Source: Citrobacter sp. Cu233
Lineage (GTDB): Bacteria > Pseudomonadota > Gammaproteobacteria > Enterobacterales > Enterobacteriaceae
Assembly: GCF_030332225.1 (NCBI RefSeq)
Contig: NZ_JAOWIF010000041.1
Location: 1-64,000, forward strand
Reading direction: 5' to 3'
DNA length: 64,000 nucleotides
In this document: positions 1 through 10,229 of the stretch, one piece after another
Layout: every line of letters begins with the position of its first letter
Numbering within the stretch: the first letter of the stretch is position 1
Translations under genes and position numbers: made by a program
Notes under the pieces: generated by a model
Databases searched by the model: none
Seen by the model: the letters and a program-made list of their open reading frames with translations, nothing else
What the model was told of the DNA's origin: nothing

Positions 1-42
1 CGTTGCTTTAGCAACGACCCGTAGGGCGAGGGTAACTGAGTC

Positions 43-60
43 ATCCTCCCGGATGCACCA
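43..60 (+). repeat. Isolated tRNA-Arg 3' tail repeat
   Basis: The last 18 bases before position 61 match the T-arm/acceptor end and CCA of tRNA-Arg(ACG), but the preceding 42 bases do not form the rest of a tRNA (no TTCGA loop, no anticodon arm). In E. coli the argQ-argZ-argY-argV-serV array lies between yqaB and csrA and its spacers carry copies of the tRNA 3' end. This is most likely the last such copy, so the array should lie just left of the window. It is not a functional tRNA. Confidence 0.65.
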
Positions 61-174
61 TCTTCTCCTGAATTAACGCCTTATCTTCCCTGAACAATCC
101 TCAATTCGCTGTCAGCGACAAAATCAATCAATTACGATAAAATAACGTCTGGTTAATCGGCTTGTGAGAAGACG

Positions 175-741
175 ATGTACGAACGTTATGCAGGTTTAAT
201 TTTTGATATGGATGGTACCATCCTGGATACCGAGCCTACGCACCGTAAAGCGTGGCATGAGGTATTAGGACGCTATGGGCTACGTTTTGATGAGCAGGCT
301 ATGGTCGCTCTCAACGGTTCCCCAACATGGCGTATTGCCCAATCGGTGATTGAACTGAACCATGCCGATCTTGACCCCCATGCTCTGGCGCGTGAAAAAA
401 CCGATAAGGTTAAAAGCATGCTGCTGGATAGCGTCCAGCCTTTACCGTTGGTCGATGTTGTGAAAGCCTGGTATGGTCGCCGTCCTATGTCAGTTGGCAC
501 AGGGAGCGAAAGTGCGATTGCAGAAGTTCTGCTCACTCACCTTGGGCTGCGTCATTATTTTGATGCCGTGGTCGCGGCCGATCACGTACAACGCCATAAA
601 CCGGCTCCTGATACCTTCTTGTTATGTGCTGAGCGTATGGGCGTTGTTCCGGCTCGTTGCGTTGTGTTTGAAGATGCCGATTTTGGGTTGCAAGCAGCGC
701 GTGCGGCAGGAATGGATGCCGTGGATGTTCGGTTACTGTGA
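175..741 (+). CDS. yqaB: HAD-family sugar phosphatase YqaB (fructose-1-P / 6-phosphogluconate phosphatase)
   Basis: A 188-residue cytosolic HAD hydrolase that dephosphorylates small sugar phosphates; the E. coli homologue acts on fructose-1-phosphate and 6-phosphogluconate. Motif I is DMDGT, with nucleophile Asp11 and acid/base Asp13. Motif II is the Thr in VGTGS (about 109), motif III is Lys142 in HKPAP, and motif IV is the acidic FEDADFG (about 165-171), which binds Mg2+. A cap domain lies between motifs I and II. The start has a GAGAAG ribosome site just upstream. The stop overlaps the GTG start of yqaA by 4 bases, so the two are translationally coupled. Confidence 0.95.
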   Translation: MYERYAGLIFDMDGTILDTEPTHRKAWHEVLGRYGLRFDEQAMVALNGSPTWRIAQSVIELNHADLDPHALAREKTDKVKSMLLDSVQPLPLVDVVKAWYGRRPMSVGTGSESAIAEVLLTHLGLRHYFDAVVAADHVQRHKPAPDTFLLCAERMGVVPARCVVFEDADFGLQAARAAGMDAVDVRLL

Positions 742-1166
742 GTGATGGACTGTCGCTACTTTCACTGTTTGCCAGCAGCTTTCTCAGCGCCACGCTATTA
801 CCTGGTAATTCTGAAGTTGTTTTAGTTGCCTTACTGGTTTCTGGAGCGAGTCATCCCTGGGTCTTAGTTTTAACAGCAACAATGGGTAATAGCCTTGGAG
901 GGTTAACTAACGTTATCCTTGGGCGTTTCTTTCCGTTGCGTAAAACATCGCGCTGGCAAGAGAAAGCCACTGGCTGGCTGAAGCGCTATGGCGCTGTCAC
1001 ACTATTATTAAGCTGGATGCCGGTTGTGGGTGATTTACTGTGCTTGTTAGCGGGATGGATGCGCATCTCGTGGGGGCCGGTGATCTTTTTTTTATGTCTT
1101 GGCAAAGCGCTGCGCTATGTTGTGGTCGCGGCGGTTACGACGCAAGGCATTATGTGGTGGCACTAA
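738..1166 (+). CDS. yqaA: Inner-membrane protein YqaA (VTT/DedA-related)
   Basis: A 142-residue, strongly hydrophobic protein of the DedA/SNARE-associated (VTT) family; no enzymatic role is established. Membrane segments lie at about 5-30, 35-60, 85-108 and 112-138, with the small-residue motif PGNSE near residue 22 and a GD pair near 97 typical of the family. It starts with GTG inside the end of yqaB (GTGA overlap). The sequence is nearly identical to my recollection of E. coli YqaA, so the name is secure although the function is not. Confidence 0.93.
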   Translation: MSDGLSLLSLFASSFLSATLLPGNSEVVLVALLVSGASHPWVLVLTATMGNSLGGLTNVILGRFFPLRKTSRWQEKATGWLKRYGAVTLLLSWMPVVGDLLCLLAGWMRISWGPVIFFLCLGKALRYVVVAAVTTQGIMWWH

Positions 1167-1216
1167 TTGTGTTGTGGAATAACCTTCAGGGTGACCAATA
1201 CCATTATGCTAATTAA

Positions 1217-2803
<1,587 letters not shown>

Positions 2804-2811
2804 TACAAAAG

Positions 2812-2884
2812 AAAAAGGCCACTCGGGAGTGGCCAAAATTTCATCTCTGAAAACAGGGATGATGATAACAAATGCGCGTCTTTC
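2812..2884 (-). ncRNA. micA: MicA, sigma-E dependent Hfq-binding sRNA
   Basis: About 73 bases on the minus strand between gshA and luxS, the conserved MicA position. The 5' region begins GAAAGACGCGCATTTG and continues with the unstructured seed that pairs with the ompA leader in E. coli. A short hairpin follows, then the terminator hairpin GGCCACTC/GAGTGGCC and a U-run at 2812-2816. The first hairpin loop differs from E. coli (TTTT in place of an AATT-like loop) while both stems are kept. MicA lowers outer-membrane protein synthesis during envelope stress. Confidence 0.93.
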
Positions 2885-2889
2885 ATATA

Positions 2890-2920
2890 CTCAGACTCGC
2901 CCCGGAACAAAGAGTTCAGA
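2890..2920 (-). promoter_or_regulatory. Sigma-E promoter of micA
   Basis: Read on the minus strand, TGAACTC (-35) is followed after 16 bases by TCTGA (-10), and the MicA 5' end lies 7 bases further on. This is the sigma-E pattern (GAACTT/TCTGA). The same layout is known for E. coli micA. Confidence 0.75.
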
Positions 2921-2952
2921 ATATTTTAAAAAAATTTATCGGAGGTGGCTAA

Positions 2953-3468
2953 ATGCCGTTGTTAGATAGTTTTACTGTCGATCACACCCGGATGGAAGCT
3001 CCTGCAGTCCGGGTTGCAAAAACGATGAACACCCCGCATGGCGACGCTATCACCGTGTTTGATCTGCGTTTCTGCATTCCGAACAAAGAAGTGATGCCTG
3101 AGAAAGGTATTCATACGCTGGAACACCTGTTTGCTGGTTTTATGCGTAACCACCTGAATGGCAATGGTGTCGAGATTATTGATATTTCGCCAATGGGTTG
3201 CCGTACCGGCTTCTACATGAGCCTGATTGGAACGCCGGACGAACAACGCGTAGCTGATGCCTGGAAAGCGGCAATGGCAGATGTGTTGAAAGTACAGGAT
3301 CAGAATCAGATCCCGGAACTGAACGTCTACCAGTGCGGTACGTATCAGATGCACTCCCTCAGCGAAGCGCAGGATATTGCTCGTCATATTCTGGAACGTG
3401 ATGTTCGCGTTAACAGCAATGAAGAGTTGGCGCTGCCGAAAGAGAAATTGCAGGAACTGCATATTTAG
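2953..3468 (+). CDS. luxS: S-ribosylhomocysteine lyase LuxS
   Basis: A 171-residue metalloenzyme that splits S-ribosylhomocysteine into homocysteine and DPD, the precursor of autoinducer 2. It belongs to the activated methyl cycle and to quorum signalling. The metal site HxxEH is at His54-Glu57-His58 and the third ligand is Cys128 in YQCGTY; the catalytic Cys is at 83. A strong GGAGGTGG ribosome site precedes the ATG. Length matches E. coli LuxS. The micA promoter lies within its upstream region on the opposite strand. Confidence 0.98.
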   Translation: MPLLDSFTVDHTRMEAPAVRVAKTMNTPHGDAITVFDLRFCIPNKEVMPEKGIHTLEHLFAGFMRNHLNGNGVEIIDISPMGCRTGFYMSLIGTPDEQRVADAWKAAMADVLKVQDQNQIPELNVYQCGTYQMHSLSEAQDIARHILERDVRVNSNEELALPKEKLQELHI

Positions 3469-3531
3469 TTGTCATGCTGAAAGATGGTACTTACACATAC
3501 TATCTGACCGACAGAATTGTGCTGAGTGCAG

Positions 3532-3557
3532 GCCCGGTAAGCAACGAGTTACCGGGC
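3532..3557. repeat. REP-type palindrome after luxS
   Basis: GCCCGGTAA and TTACCGGGC form a 9-bp stem around an 8-base loop. It has the enterobacterial REP/PU form and is very like the element at 11462-11493. It may stabilise or end the luxS transcript; the run of A after it would give a U-run only on the minus strand. Confidence 0.65.
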
Positions 3558-3665
3558 AAAAAAAGGTTCATTGCAGGTTAGCGTGAACCAATAGAAAACG
3601 GCAGTCAGAACGTTTAGGTTTGTATTCGCCAAAACACACCCTGAACCTTCAAAACTGCCGTTACT

Positions 3666-3999
3666 ATGAATGCTAACCAGACTTCTCTTTTCTGGAAAGG
3701 ATTCAGTGTCTTTTCCTGCACTGAAATTGCCCACGATACCCCGCTCATCCGCCTTCAGCCCCTGACTTTCCCACAGCCATGTTGTCGTGGATGCAACTGC
3801 AATATTCCGCATATTCACGATACTCCCCTGACGGCGTGTCAAGGAGCGTGAACTGCTCAACTGGAAGGTCTGGCTGGATGTGCCTGTTTGCCGTCTGCGC
3901 TGTTCACCCTGCGGCATTATGACTGAAAAAATCGGCTGGCTGCCAGGACGTCAGCGATACACCGCCATCCGACGTATAACCTTGTACGGTACCAGATGA
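3666..3999 (+). pseudogene. Broken N-terminus of an ISL3-family transposase
   Basis: Two adjoining fragments in different frames (3666-3851 and 3850-3999) read together like the N-terminal zinc-binding region of ISL3-family transposases. The first begins with SLFWKGFSV and has a CCRGCNC cluster; the second has CRLRCSPCG followed by IGWLPGRQRYT. A +1 frameshift at about 3850 and a stop at 3997 break the gene, and the catalytic DDE region is missing. The family call is from recalled motif layout, so moderately sure. Confidence 0.6.
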
Positions 4000-4008
4000 T
4001 CAAAATAG

Positions 4009-4218
4009 CGTGGAGATTCTCTGTCTTATCACCTGAGTTTTAGCGGCGCGGTATCAGAGATATTACGGTTACTAATCGGACAGCCGTGGTCATCTCCGGG
4101 AGCCATCCAGAGTCATCTGAAGCACTTTTACAGCAGCGCAGCGATGCTGAAACAGCCCTCACGGCGGGGGCGGGAGTATGCGAGGGAAGTGAGGGAGAAA
4201 AGGTCAAATATCCCTTAA
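4009..4218 (+). pseudogene. C-terminal remnant of an IS4-family transposase
   Basis: Seventy codons open from 4009 to the TAA at 4216-4218, with no start codon of their own. The reading ends with SRRGREYAREVREKRSNIP, which resembles the extreme C-terminus of IS4-type transposases (basic RxYPRxVKxKxSxYP). The fragment abuts the ISL3-like piece directly, so the two insertions were probably nested and then eroded. No complete terminal repeats are obvious. Confidence 0.55.
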
Positions 4219-4221
4219 AAA

Positions 4222-4254
4222 ATAATGCCGGTCACCTTAAGTGACCGGCATTAT
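4222..4254 (-). terminator. Intrinsic terminator of the emrAB operon
   Basis: A perfect 14-bp stem (ATAATGCCGGTCAC paired with GTGACCGGCATTAT) around a 5-base loop. Read on the minus strand it is followed by TTTTTTAAGGG. It lies 27 bases beyond the emrB stop codon. Confidence 0.9.
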
Positions 4255-4280
4255 CCCATCAAGGGCCATTTTACGTTCTG

Positions 4281-5819
4281 TTAGTGCGCGCCGCCGCCGC
4301 CACTGCCTGCACCGAATGGCGGTTTGGCAAACCACACCAGGCCGAGTAGCACGAGGAAGATCCCAGCAGACATCCAGAAGATTTCGTTAGCCGAAATAAT
4401 CAGCCCCTGGTTGGTGATTTGCTGCGCCAGCCAGCCGGATGCCTGTTCTTTGGTCATCCCTAATCCCTGCAGCTGGTTATACATAGCCTGTGCATTAGGA
4501 TTATAAGGATTTACTGACTCCGTCAGTTGCGCGTGGTGCAGAGACTCACGGCTAGTCCACATCGTTGTGGTGATCGATGTACCAATAGAACCCGCCAGCG
4601 TTCGCGTAAAGTTAGACAGGCTCGATGCCGCCGCCATACGTTCAGGCGGTAAACCCGATAGCGTGATGGTGGTCAGTGGCATAAAGAAGCAAGCTACCGC
4701 GAACCCCTGAATAAACTGCGGCCAGGCCGATGCGCCAAAATCCATACCGGGTTCGAACGTCCACGCACGCCAGTAGAAACAGACGGCATACATGATGAAG
4801 CTGAACGTAACCAGCCGACGCATATCCAGTTTGTGTGCGAAACGGCCGATAATCGGCGACAGGATCACCGGAATCACCCCAACCGGCGCAGACGCCAGAC
4901 CTGCCCAGGTTGCCGTATATCCGTACACCTCCTGCAATAACTGCGGCAACAGGACGATTGCGCCGAAGTAGAGCATATAGGCCAGACTGATACACAGACA
5001 GCCGATGGTAAAGTTACGCGACTTAAACAGCGAGAGATCGACAATGGGGTGCTCGTCGGTAAGCTCCCAGACGATGAGGAAGCTGATTGCCACCACGGCA
5101 ACCACCGTCAGGATGATAATTTCCTGCGAGGCGAACCAGTCCAATTCTTTGCCGCGGTCGAGCATAATCTGCAAACTGCCGATACCAATGACCAGCAGTG
5201 CCAGACCAATGGCGTCGATACGCCGCTGCTCGGTTTTGGTTTCCCGACCGCGCAGGGTTTGCAGCGTCATCAATACCACTACAGCACCGATTGGCACGTT
5301 GATGAAAAATATCCAGCCCCAGTGATAGTTGTCGCTGATATAGCCCCCAAGAATTGGGCCACATATCGGGGCAACAATCACCGTCATCGACCAGAGCGCG
5401 AGGGCAATGGAGCGTTTGGCGGGAGGATAGTTATTCAGTAACAGGCTTTGCGAGAGCGGAATTAACGGACCGGCGACAATACCCTGAATGACGCGGAAGA
5501 AAATCAGCATGTTCAGGCTGGTGGACATCCCACATGCCCATGACGCAATGACGAAGGCGATAGTTGACCACATGAATAGTCTTACTTCGCCAACGCGTTT
5601 TGCCAGCCAGCCGGTGATCGGAATAGAGATAGCATTCGCCACCCCGAATGAGGTGATCACCCAGGTTCCCTGGCTCAGCGAAGAGCCGAGGTTCCCGGCG
5701 ATAGTGGGGATCGCCACGTTAGCAATGGTGGAGTCCAGCACCTGCATGAATGTCGCCAGGGACAGCGCAATCGTCATAATGACGAGCTGCGCGCCTTCCA
5801 GCGGTTTTTGCTGTTGCAT
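4281..5819 (-). CDS. emrB: Multidrug efflux MFS transporter EmrB
   Basis: A 512-residue inner-membrane proton antiporter (DHA2 family, 14 membrane segments) that with EmrA and TolC exports hydrophobic toxins such as CCCP, nalidixic acid and thiolactomycin. Visible family features include the motif C-like GPILGGYI near 153 and the LDSTIAN motif near residue 28, which is typical of DHA2 transporters. I chose the start MQQQKPLEG, which gives the E. coli length, over a Met three codons upstream. The C-terminus ends in a Gly-rich tail and AH as in E. coli. It lies 16 bases after emrA. Confidence 0.98.
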   Translation of the reverse strand: MQQQKPLEGAQLVIMTIALSLATFMQVLDSTIANVAIPTIAGNLGSSLSQGTWVITSFGVANAISIPITGWLAKRVGEVRLFMWSTIAFVIASWACGMSTSLNMLIFFRVIQGIVAGPLIPLSQSLLLNNYPPAKRSIALALWSMTVIVAPICGPILGGYISDNYHWGWIFFINVPIGAVVVLMTLQTLRGRETKTEQRRIDAIGLALLVIGIGSLQIMLDRGKELDWFASQEIIILTVVAVVAISFLIVWELTDEHPIVDLSLFKSRNFTIGCLCISLAYMLYFGAIVLLPQLLQEVYGYTATWAGLASAPVGVIPVILSPIIGRFAHKLDMRRLVTFSFIMYAVCFYWRAWTFEPGMDFGASAWPQFIQGFAVACFFMPLTTITLSGLPPERMAAASSLSNFTRTLAGSIGTSITTTMWTSRESLHHAQLTESVNPYNPNAQAMYNQLQGLGMTKEQASGWLAQQITNQGLIISANEIFWMSAGIFLVLLGLVWFAKPPFGAGSGGGGAH

Positions 5820-5835
5820 CACACGCACCTTTGAA

Positions 5836-7008
5836 TTAGCCCGCGTTGGCCTGCACGATCTCTTCGATCATCTTATTGACCGGATCAAGGTTGATTTCAC
5901 GTGCATTACTTTCTGATACTGGCGTTGTGCGGACCTGGCTTGCCAGGATCTGCCCGTCACGATTAGCGGTATCTACCGTAACCAGTGTCGACAAACCAAT
6001 ACGCAGTGGATGTTGTGCCAGTTGCTGTGCATCCAGTTCGATACGTACCGGCAAACGCTGGACGACTTTGATCCAGTTACCGGTCGCGTTTTGCGCCGGC
6101 AGCAAGGAGAACGCGCTGCCCGTCCCCATATCCAGGCCGACGACTTTCCCGGTGTATTTCACATCATCACCGTAAATATCACTGATAACGGTCGCCGGTT
6201 GGCCAATACGCATGTGCGCCAGCTGTGTTTCTTTGAAGTTGGCATCCACCCACAGATTAGTCGCCGGAACAACTGCCATCAGCGGCGTCGTGGGGCTAAT
6301 TTGTGCGCCAGGCTGCACGGCACGACGGGAAACGTAGCCGGTCATCGGACTGACAATTTTGGTACGTTCCAGTGCCAGCCAGGCATTACGCACTTCGGTG
6401 GCAGCCTGTTGTACAGCAGGCTGATCTTCCAGCTTGCTACCCAGAATCATTGCCTGGTTCGCATTATATTGTTGGATAGCGACATCAAGCTGAGCCTGAG
6501 CGCTGGCGACGGCATCGCGGGCATGTTGCAGTTCTTCGCGGCCAATCAGGTTGGCGTTACCCAGTGGGACACGGCGGTTAAAGTCGCTTTGTGCCTGGGC
6601 CAGCGCGGTTCTCTGCACTTCAATGCTTGCCTGCAGTTGCTTGCTGTTGATCATCAACTGGTGTGTCTGGCGCACGCTGGACGCCAGCGCAGTTTTGGCT
6701 TTTTCAAATGCCTGTTTGGCATCTGTCTGATCGAGAGTGACCAGTACATCGCCCTGTTTTACAAAGTCAGTGTTATCAGCCCAGACTTTCGTCACGCTGC
6801 CTGATACCTGCGCCATAATTTGAACCTGGTTCCCTGCCACGTAAGCATCGTCTGTCTCTTCGATATGACGCAGTACTAAAAACCAATAAATCCCATATGC
6901 CACGGCAATGATAATAAAGAGCAAGGTCAGCAGGAGCAGCATACTTTTACGTTTGCCATTCTTCTTGACCGGTTGCTGCGGGGTTTGAGTCTCCGCATTT
7001 GCGCTCAT
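5836..7008 (-). CDS. emrA: Multidrug efflux membrane-fusion protein EmrA
   Basis: A 390-residue periplasmic adaptor that links EmrB to TolC. There is a short cytoplasmic N-terminus, one membrane helix at about 24-47, a biotinyl-lipoyl-like domain (near residues 60-95), a long alpha-helical hairpin rich in Gln and Ala (about 95-205) and a beta-barrel C-terminal half, which is the HlyD layout. The start MSANAETQ matches the E. coli protein; an in-frame Met 32 codons upstream is not needed. It is the middle gene of mprA-emrA-emrB. Confidence 0.97.
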   Translation of the reverse strand: MSANAETQTPQQPVKKNGKRKSMLLLLTLLFIIIAVAYGIYWFLVLRHIEETDDAYVAGNQVQIMAQVSGSVTKVWADNTDFVKQGDVLVTLDQTDAKQAFEKAKTALASSVRQTHQLMINSKQLQASIEVQRTALAQAQSDFNRRVPLGNANLIGREELQHARDAVASAQAQLDVAIQQYNANQAMILGSKLEDQPAVQQAATEVRNAWLALERTKIVSPMTGYVSRRAVQPGAQISPTTPLMAVVPATNLWVDANFKETQLAHMRIGQPATVISDIYGDDVKYTGKVVGLDMGTGSAFSLLPAQNATGNWIKVVQRLPVRIELDAQQLAQHPLRIGLSTLVTVDTANRDGQILASQVRTTPVSESNAREINLDPVNKMIEEIVQANAG

Positions 7009-7067
7009 GTTGTTCTCCACGATCTTATTTTTTTCACATCGGCTGGGGCCGACCTGTTTATCAGAAA

Positions 7068-7090
7068 GGCCAGCACTGTGCGTGCTGGCC
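7068..7090 (-). terminator. Stem-loop between mprA and emrA (possible attenuator)
   Basis: GGCCAGCAC and GTGCTGGCC pair around a 5-base loop within the 129-bp mprA-emrA gap. On the minus strand the stem is followed by TTTCT, a weak U-tract, so it could end part of the mprA transcripts and lower emrAB expression. This role is inference. Confidence 0.5.
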
Positions 7091-7137
7091 TGTCGGTTTT
7101 TCATTTTTAAATCTGGATTTCTGAGCGAGTCAGCGCG

Positions 7138-7668
7138 TTAGCGCAGCGCTTCTAATACCGCGCCATCCTGCTCCATCTGATCAAGACGGGTCAGAAGTTT
7201 ACGGGTGATGTGCTCAAGTTGATCTTTTTCGGTGGTGCTGAGAGATGACCAAAGCTGATGAAGGCAGTTGTGCTGAGGCGGTAATACCTCCTGCAAAAAA
7301 GCATGGCCTTTTTCGGTCAATTGCAGATGCAGACAGCGGCGATCGTTATCGCTTTCGCGACGCTCGATCCAGCCACGCTTTTCTAACTCATCCGCGATGC
7401 GGGTGGCGTTAGTCCGTGACGAGCCAAGTGCGCAACTCAGTTCAGAAGGCTGAATACTGTGGTTTTCCTGAGACTCCAGCGTAATCAACGCCATAAACAA
7501 CGTCTCGTTAATCCCTTGAGCTTTCAGCATCTTATTGCGGTTTTCCAGCAGCTTGCCCTGCATATGCATGCAAAGACGAGTCAGAAGCACTTCCTGATAA
7601 GGGAACTCTTCGTAGCGGCTGGCGCGAAATTTTAGCATTTGTTCAATGGGCGTAAACGAACTATCCAT
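7138..7668 (-). CDS. mprA: MarR-family repressor MprA (EmrR)
   Basis: A 176-residue winged-helix repressor of the emrRAB operon that is released by uncouplers, nalidixic acid and similar ligands. The MarR core spans about 50-150; the recognition region is [19 protein letters not shown] and the wing carries the ESDNDRR motif, both characteristic of the family. Length and sequence follow E. coli EmrR closely. It is the first gene of the operon with emrA and emrB and is expected to repress its own promoter in the gap 7669-7758. Confidence 0.97.
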   Translation of the reverse strand: MDSSFTPIEQMLKFRASRYEEFPYQEVLLTRLCMHMQGKLLENRNKMLKAQGINETLFMALITLESQENHSIQPSELSCALGSSRTNATRIADELEKRGWIERRESDNDRRCLHLQLTEKGHAFLQEVLPPQHNCLHQLWSSLSTTEKDQLEHITRKLLTRLDQMEQDGAVLEALR

Positions 7669-7758
7669 TTGGGTATAACCTCATTAATTTCAGCCGATAT
7701 AGTAACGACAGTGACAAATAAAGTAAATGTATTATTTATTTAAAATGATTATTTTCAT

Positions 7759-8094
7759 CTATGAAACAAACAGCATTTTCCAGGCTAATCCATAGCCCAG
7801 AGCACTCAGTAGGGTCGGAATGATGATGCTGCGGGTCTTATAGAAGCTTGCACCCAGTACCACAAACCCCACCAGCGTAGGCACAAAACGACGAGCGTCG
7901 TGCATCACCTCTGGCGCGGTAGACACCACCAGCAGGGCGCAAATTGATGCAATACCGATGGTGTCGAGTAATATTCCAGTGGCTCCGCGTTTTGTCGGGC
8001 GTACATTCCCCATTCGCAGACGCAGTGGTAAATAGCGAAAACAGAAATTGACGCAGCCGACCAGCAGACCGAGCAGCAGAACCTCATAGCTCAT
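7759..8094 (-). CDS. ygaH: L-valine exporter small subunit YgaH
   Basis: A 111-residue membrane protein of the AzlD family. With YgaZ it forms a branched-chain amino acid exporter (valine in E. coli). Hydrophobic segments lie at about 3-20, 40-60, 66-83 and 88-108, with the family motif [11 protein letters not shown] near residue 19. Its start overlaps the end of ygaZ by 11 bases, which fits co-translation of a two-subunit exporter. Confidence 0.95.
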   Translation of the reverse strand: MSYEVLLLGLLVGCVNFCFRYLPLRLRMGNVRPTKRGATGILLDTIGIASICALLVVSTAPEVMHDARRFVPTLVGFVVLGASFYKTRSIIIPTLLSALGYGLAWKMLFVS

Positions 8095-8821
8095 CAGGGC
8101 CTCCCAGCCAGAACGACTGAACGAGCGCGGTCAGGCATCCGCAGGCTATGCCTGCCAGGATGGCTGCCGGGATGGAAAACAGCATCACGCCAGCCAGCGC
8201 ACCGGCTAATGCTGCCGTGACGCATAGCGTTTGCTTACGCTGGAAAGAGGCAAGCAGAAAACTCATAAACAGTGCCGGGAGCATAAACCCCAGCGCAGCT
8301 TCTACCGCCGGGAACCCCTTCAGTAAGCCAGTGCCGGAAAATGCGCCGATAACCGTGCCAAGTACCCAGGAAGCCCAGGAGCATAGCGCGATGCCGATCA
8401 TCCAGTTTTCACTCCAGCGCCGGTTATCCCGCACCAGCTTCGCCGTTGCAGCGGCAAAGACTTCGTCGGTGAGGCCAAAGGCCCATAGCGCGCTTTTAGG
8501 TTTGCTCAGCTGTCGGGCGATACGGCTACGTAAAGATGGGCCGTACAAAACGTGGCGAACATCCATCGCCATGACGGTCAGAGCCGCGACCCACAGTGAG
8601 CTGCCTGCGGCGAGCATGGTTGTGATGACAAACTGGCTGGCGCCGGCGTAAATGATGCAGGAGAAAAAAACGCTTTCAACGGGAGTAAAGCCCAGGCGAG
8701 TCGCATTCATGCCAAATGCAAATGCAACCGGAATATAACTGATAACTATCGGTAGGCTGTCTTTGAATCCTTCAGTTAACGTTGCAGAACGGAATTCAGA
8801 CTGGGGAACAGGGCTTTCCAT
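8084..8821 (-). CDS. ygaZ: L-valine exporter large subunit YgaZ (AzlC family)
   Basis: A 245-residue inner-membrane AzlC-family protein, the larger half of the YgaZH exporter. The family signature [13 protein letters not shown] lies at about 52-64, and about seven hydrophobic segments follow, including LTDEVFA near 118. It is the first gene of ygaZH and lies upstream of mprA in the same direction, as in E. coli. Confidence 0.96.
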   Translation of the reverse strand: MESPVPQSEFRSATLTEGFKDSLPIVISYIPVAFAFGMNATRLGFTPVESVFFSCIIYAGASQFVITTMLAAGSSLWVAALTVMAMDVRHVLYGPSLRSRIARQLSKPKSALWAFGLTDEVFAAATAKLVRDNRRWSENWMIGIALCSWASWVLGTVIGAFSGTGLLKGFPAVEAALGFMLPALFMSFLLASFQRKQTLCVTAALAGALAGVMLFSIPAAILAGIACGCLTALVQSFWLGGPDEL

Positions 8822-8890
8822 AGGATTATAGGCTTCATTACCGAAATTAAAATAACCTGGCTCAATGAGTTATAACCTTAGCAGACTGAT

Positions 8891-8916
8891 GGGCTCCTTA
8901 ACACCCTGAGGAGCCC
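8891..8916 (-). terminator. Stem-loop downstream of ygaY
   Basis: GGGCTCCT and AGGAGCCC pair around a 10-base loop, 28 bases after the ygaY stop on the minus strand and before ygaZ. There is no good U-tract after it, so termination may be weak or depend on Rho. Confidence 0.5.
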
Positions 8917-8943
8917 AATCAAAGGTAAACAGACGTTATACGC

Positions 8944-10128
8944 TTAATTTACGGCTTCCTGGCGGTGAAAACCTCGCCACCAGACCAGCAGGTTGAGTAC
9001 GGCAACGGTCACACCTGCCAGACAAACGCCAGCCCAGCCAGCATGCTGCCAGGCTGAGGCTGAAATCAGAGAACCTGCCGCACCACCAATGAAATAGCTG
9101 GTCATGTACCCGGCAGTCAGACGATTACGCGCGTCCGGGTGAATGCGATAGATCACCGTCTGGTTGGTGATATGTACCCCCTGAACGGTCAGGTCCAGTA
9201 CCAGGATACCGATAATCAGCATCGGCACTGAAGTATGTCCAAGCCAGATAGCCAGCCAGGAGAGCAACAGTAACAGCAGGCCTGCGGTAGTTGTGAGATG
9301 TGATTTACCCTTATCGGCAAAACCGCCCGCCGGACGAGCGCCTAACGCACCGGCAGCACCTGCCAGACCGAACAGGCCAATCATTCCCTCTGAATAGTTA
9401 AACGGCGGTGCGGCGAGTAAAAATGCCATTGATGTCCAGAGGATACTGAAGTTGGCAAAGGTCAGGCAGCCCAGCATCGCGCGGGTGCGGAGTAATTTAT
9501 CGTGGATAAACAGGCTAAACACGGAGCCCAATAGCTGCGGGTAGTTAAGATGGGTCTCTGATTTCATCTTCGGCAAACCACGCCACAGGGCAATCGCCAT
9601 CAGCGCCATCAATACTGAGGCCACCCAAAACACGGTGCGCCAACCGCCGAGATTCGCCAGCAACCCTGCAACAGTTCGCGCCAGCAAAATCCCCAGCAAC
9701 AGGCCGCTCATAATCGTACCAACGACTTTACCGCGCTTGTCTGGTGTGGCGAGCGTCGCCGCCAGCGGAACAAGGATCTGTGCGACAACGGAGAACAACC
9801 CGGTTAGCGCAGTGCCGAGGATAAGCATCCCCAGCGACTGACTGCTGGCAGTAATCAACATGCCACCTGCGGCTAACAGTGTCATTGAGACAATCAGCAT
9901 CCGACGTTCAAACATATCGCCAAGCGGTACCAGAAACAGTAGCCCCGCAGCGTAGCCAAGCTGTGCTGCAGTGACGATAAAGCCCGCAGTACTGGCCGAC
10001 AGCGAAAAGTTTCGCGCGATGGTGTCGAGCAGTGGCTGGGCGTAATAGTTACTGGCAACGGCGAGGCCGGTCGCCACAGACATTAAAACAATCAGTGCCG
10101 GGCTAAGCCCGTGAGTGGGTTTGGTCAT
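8944..10128 (-). CDS. ygaY: MFS transporter YgaY (intact)
   Basis: A 394-residue major-facilitator protein with 12 hydrophobic segments in two six-helix halves and a motif A-like GDMFERR in the loop after the second helix. Substrate unknown; the family includes sugar and drug exporters. The start MTKPTHG is preferred over an in-frame Met 44 codons upstream because that extension is low in hydrophobicity and overlaps a likely promoter region. In E. coli K-12 the equivalent locus is a pseudogene; here the frame is uninterrupted. It lies between proX and ygaZ. Confidence 0.88.
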   Translation of the reverse strand: MTKPTHGLSPALIVLMSVATGLAVASNYYAQPLLDTIARNFSLSASTAGFIVTAAQLGYAAGLLFLVPLGDMFERRMLIVSMTLLAAGGMLITASSQSLGMLILGTALTGLFSVVAQILVPLAATLATPDKRGKVVGTIMSGLLLGILLARTVAGLLANLGGWRTVFWVASVLMALMAIALWRGLPKMKSETHLNYPQLLGSVFSLFIHDKLLRTRAMLGCLTFANFSILWTSMAFLLAAPPFNYSEGMIGLFGLAGAAGALGARPAGGFADKGKSHLTTTAGLLLLLLSWLAIWLGHTSVPMLIIGILVLDLTVQGVHITNQTVIYRIHPDARNRLTAGYMTSYFIGGAAGSLISASAWQHAGWAGVCLAGVTVAVLNLLVWWRGFHRQEAVN

Positions 10129-10229
10129 TGTTTTCAACTGAATAATGGGTTGCAGAAAACAATCATAACGGAAGTGATTAAATGTTGCTGATTTGTTGGG
10201 TGATGGATTGTGCGGTGAGGGGAAGGCGT

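Noticed and set aside
1-60. A tRNA gene cut by the window start
   Set aside because: Bases before the final 18 do not form T-arm or anticodon arm, so it is a tail repeat only.
3549-3917. Minus-strand frame of 122 codons in the IS-remnant region
   Set aside because: It is the shadow of the plus-strand transposase fragments, with low-complexity Ser/Arg composition and no ribosome site.
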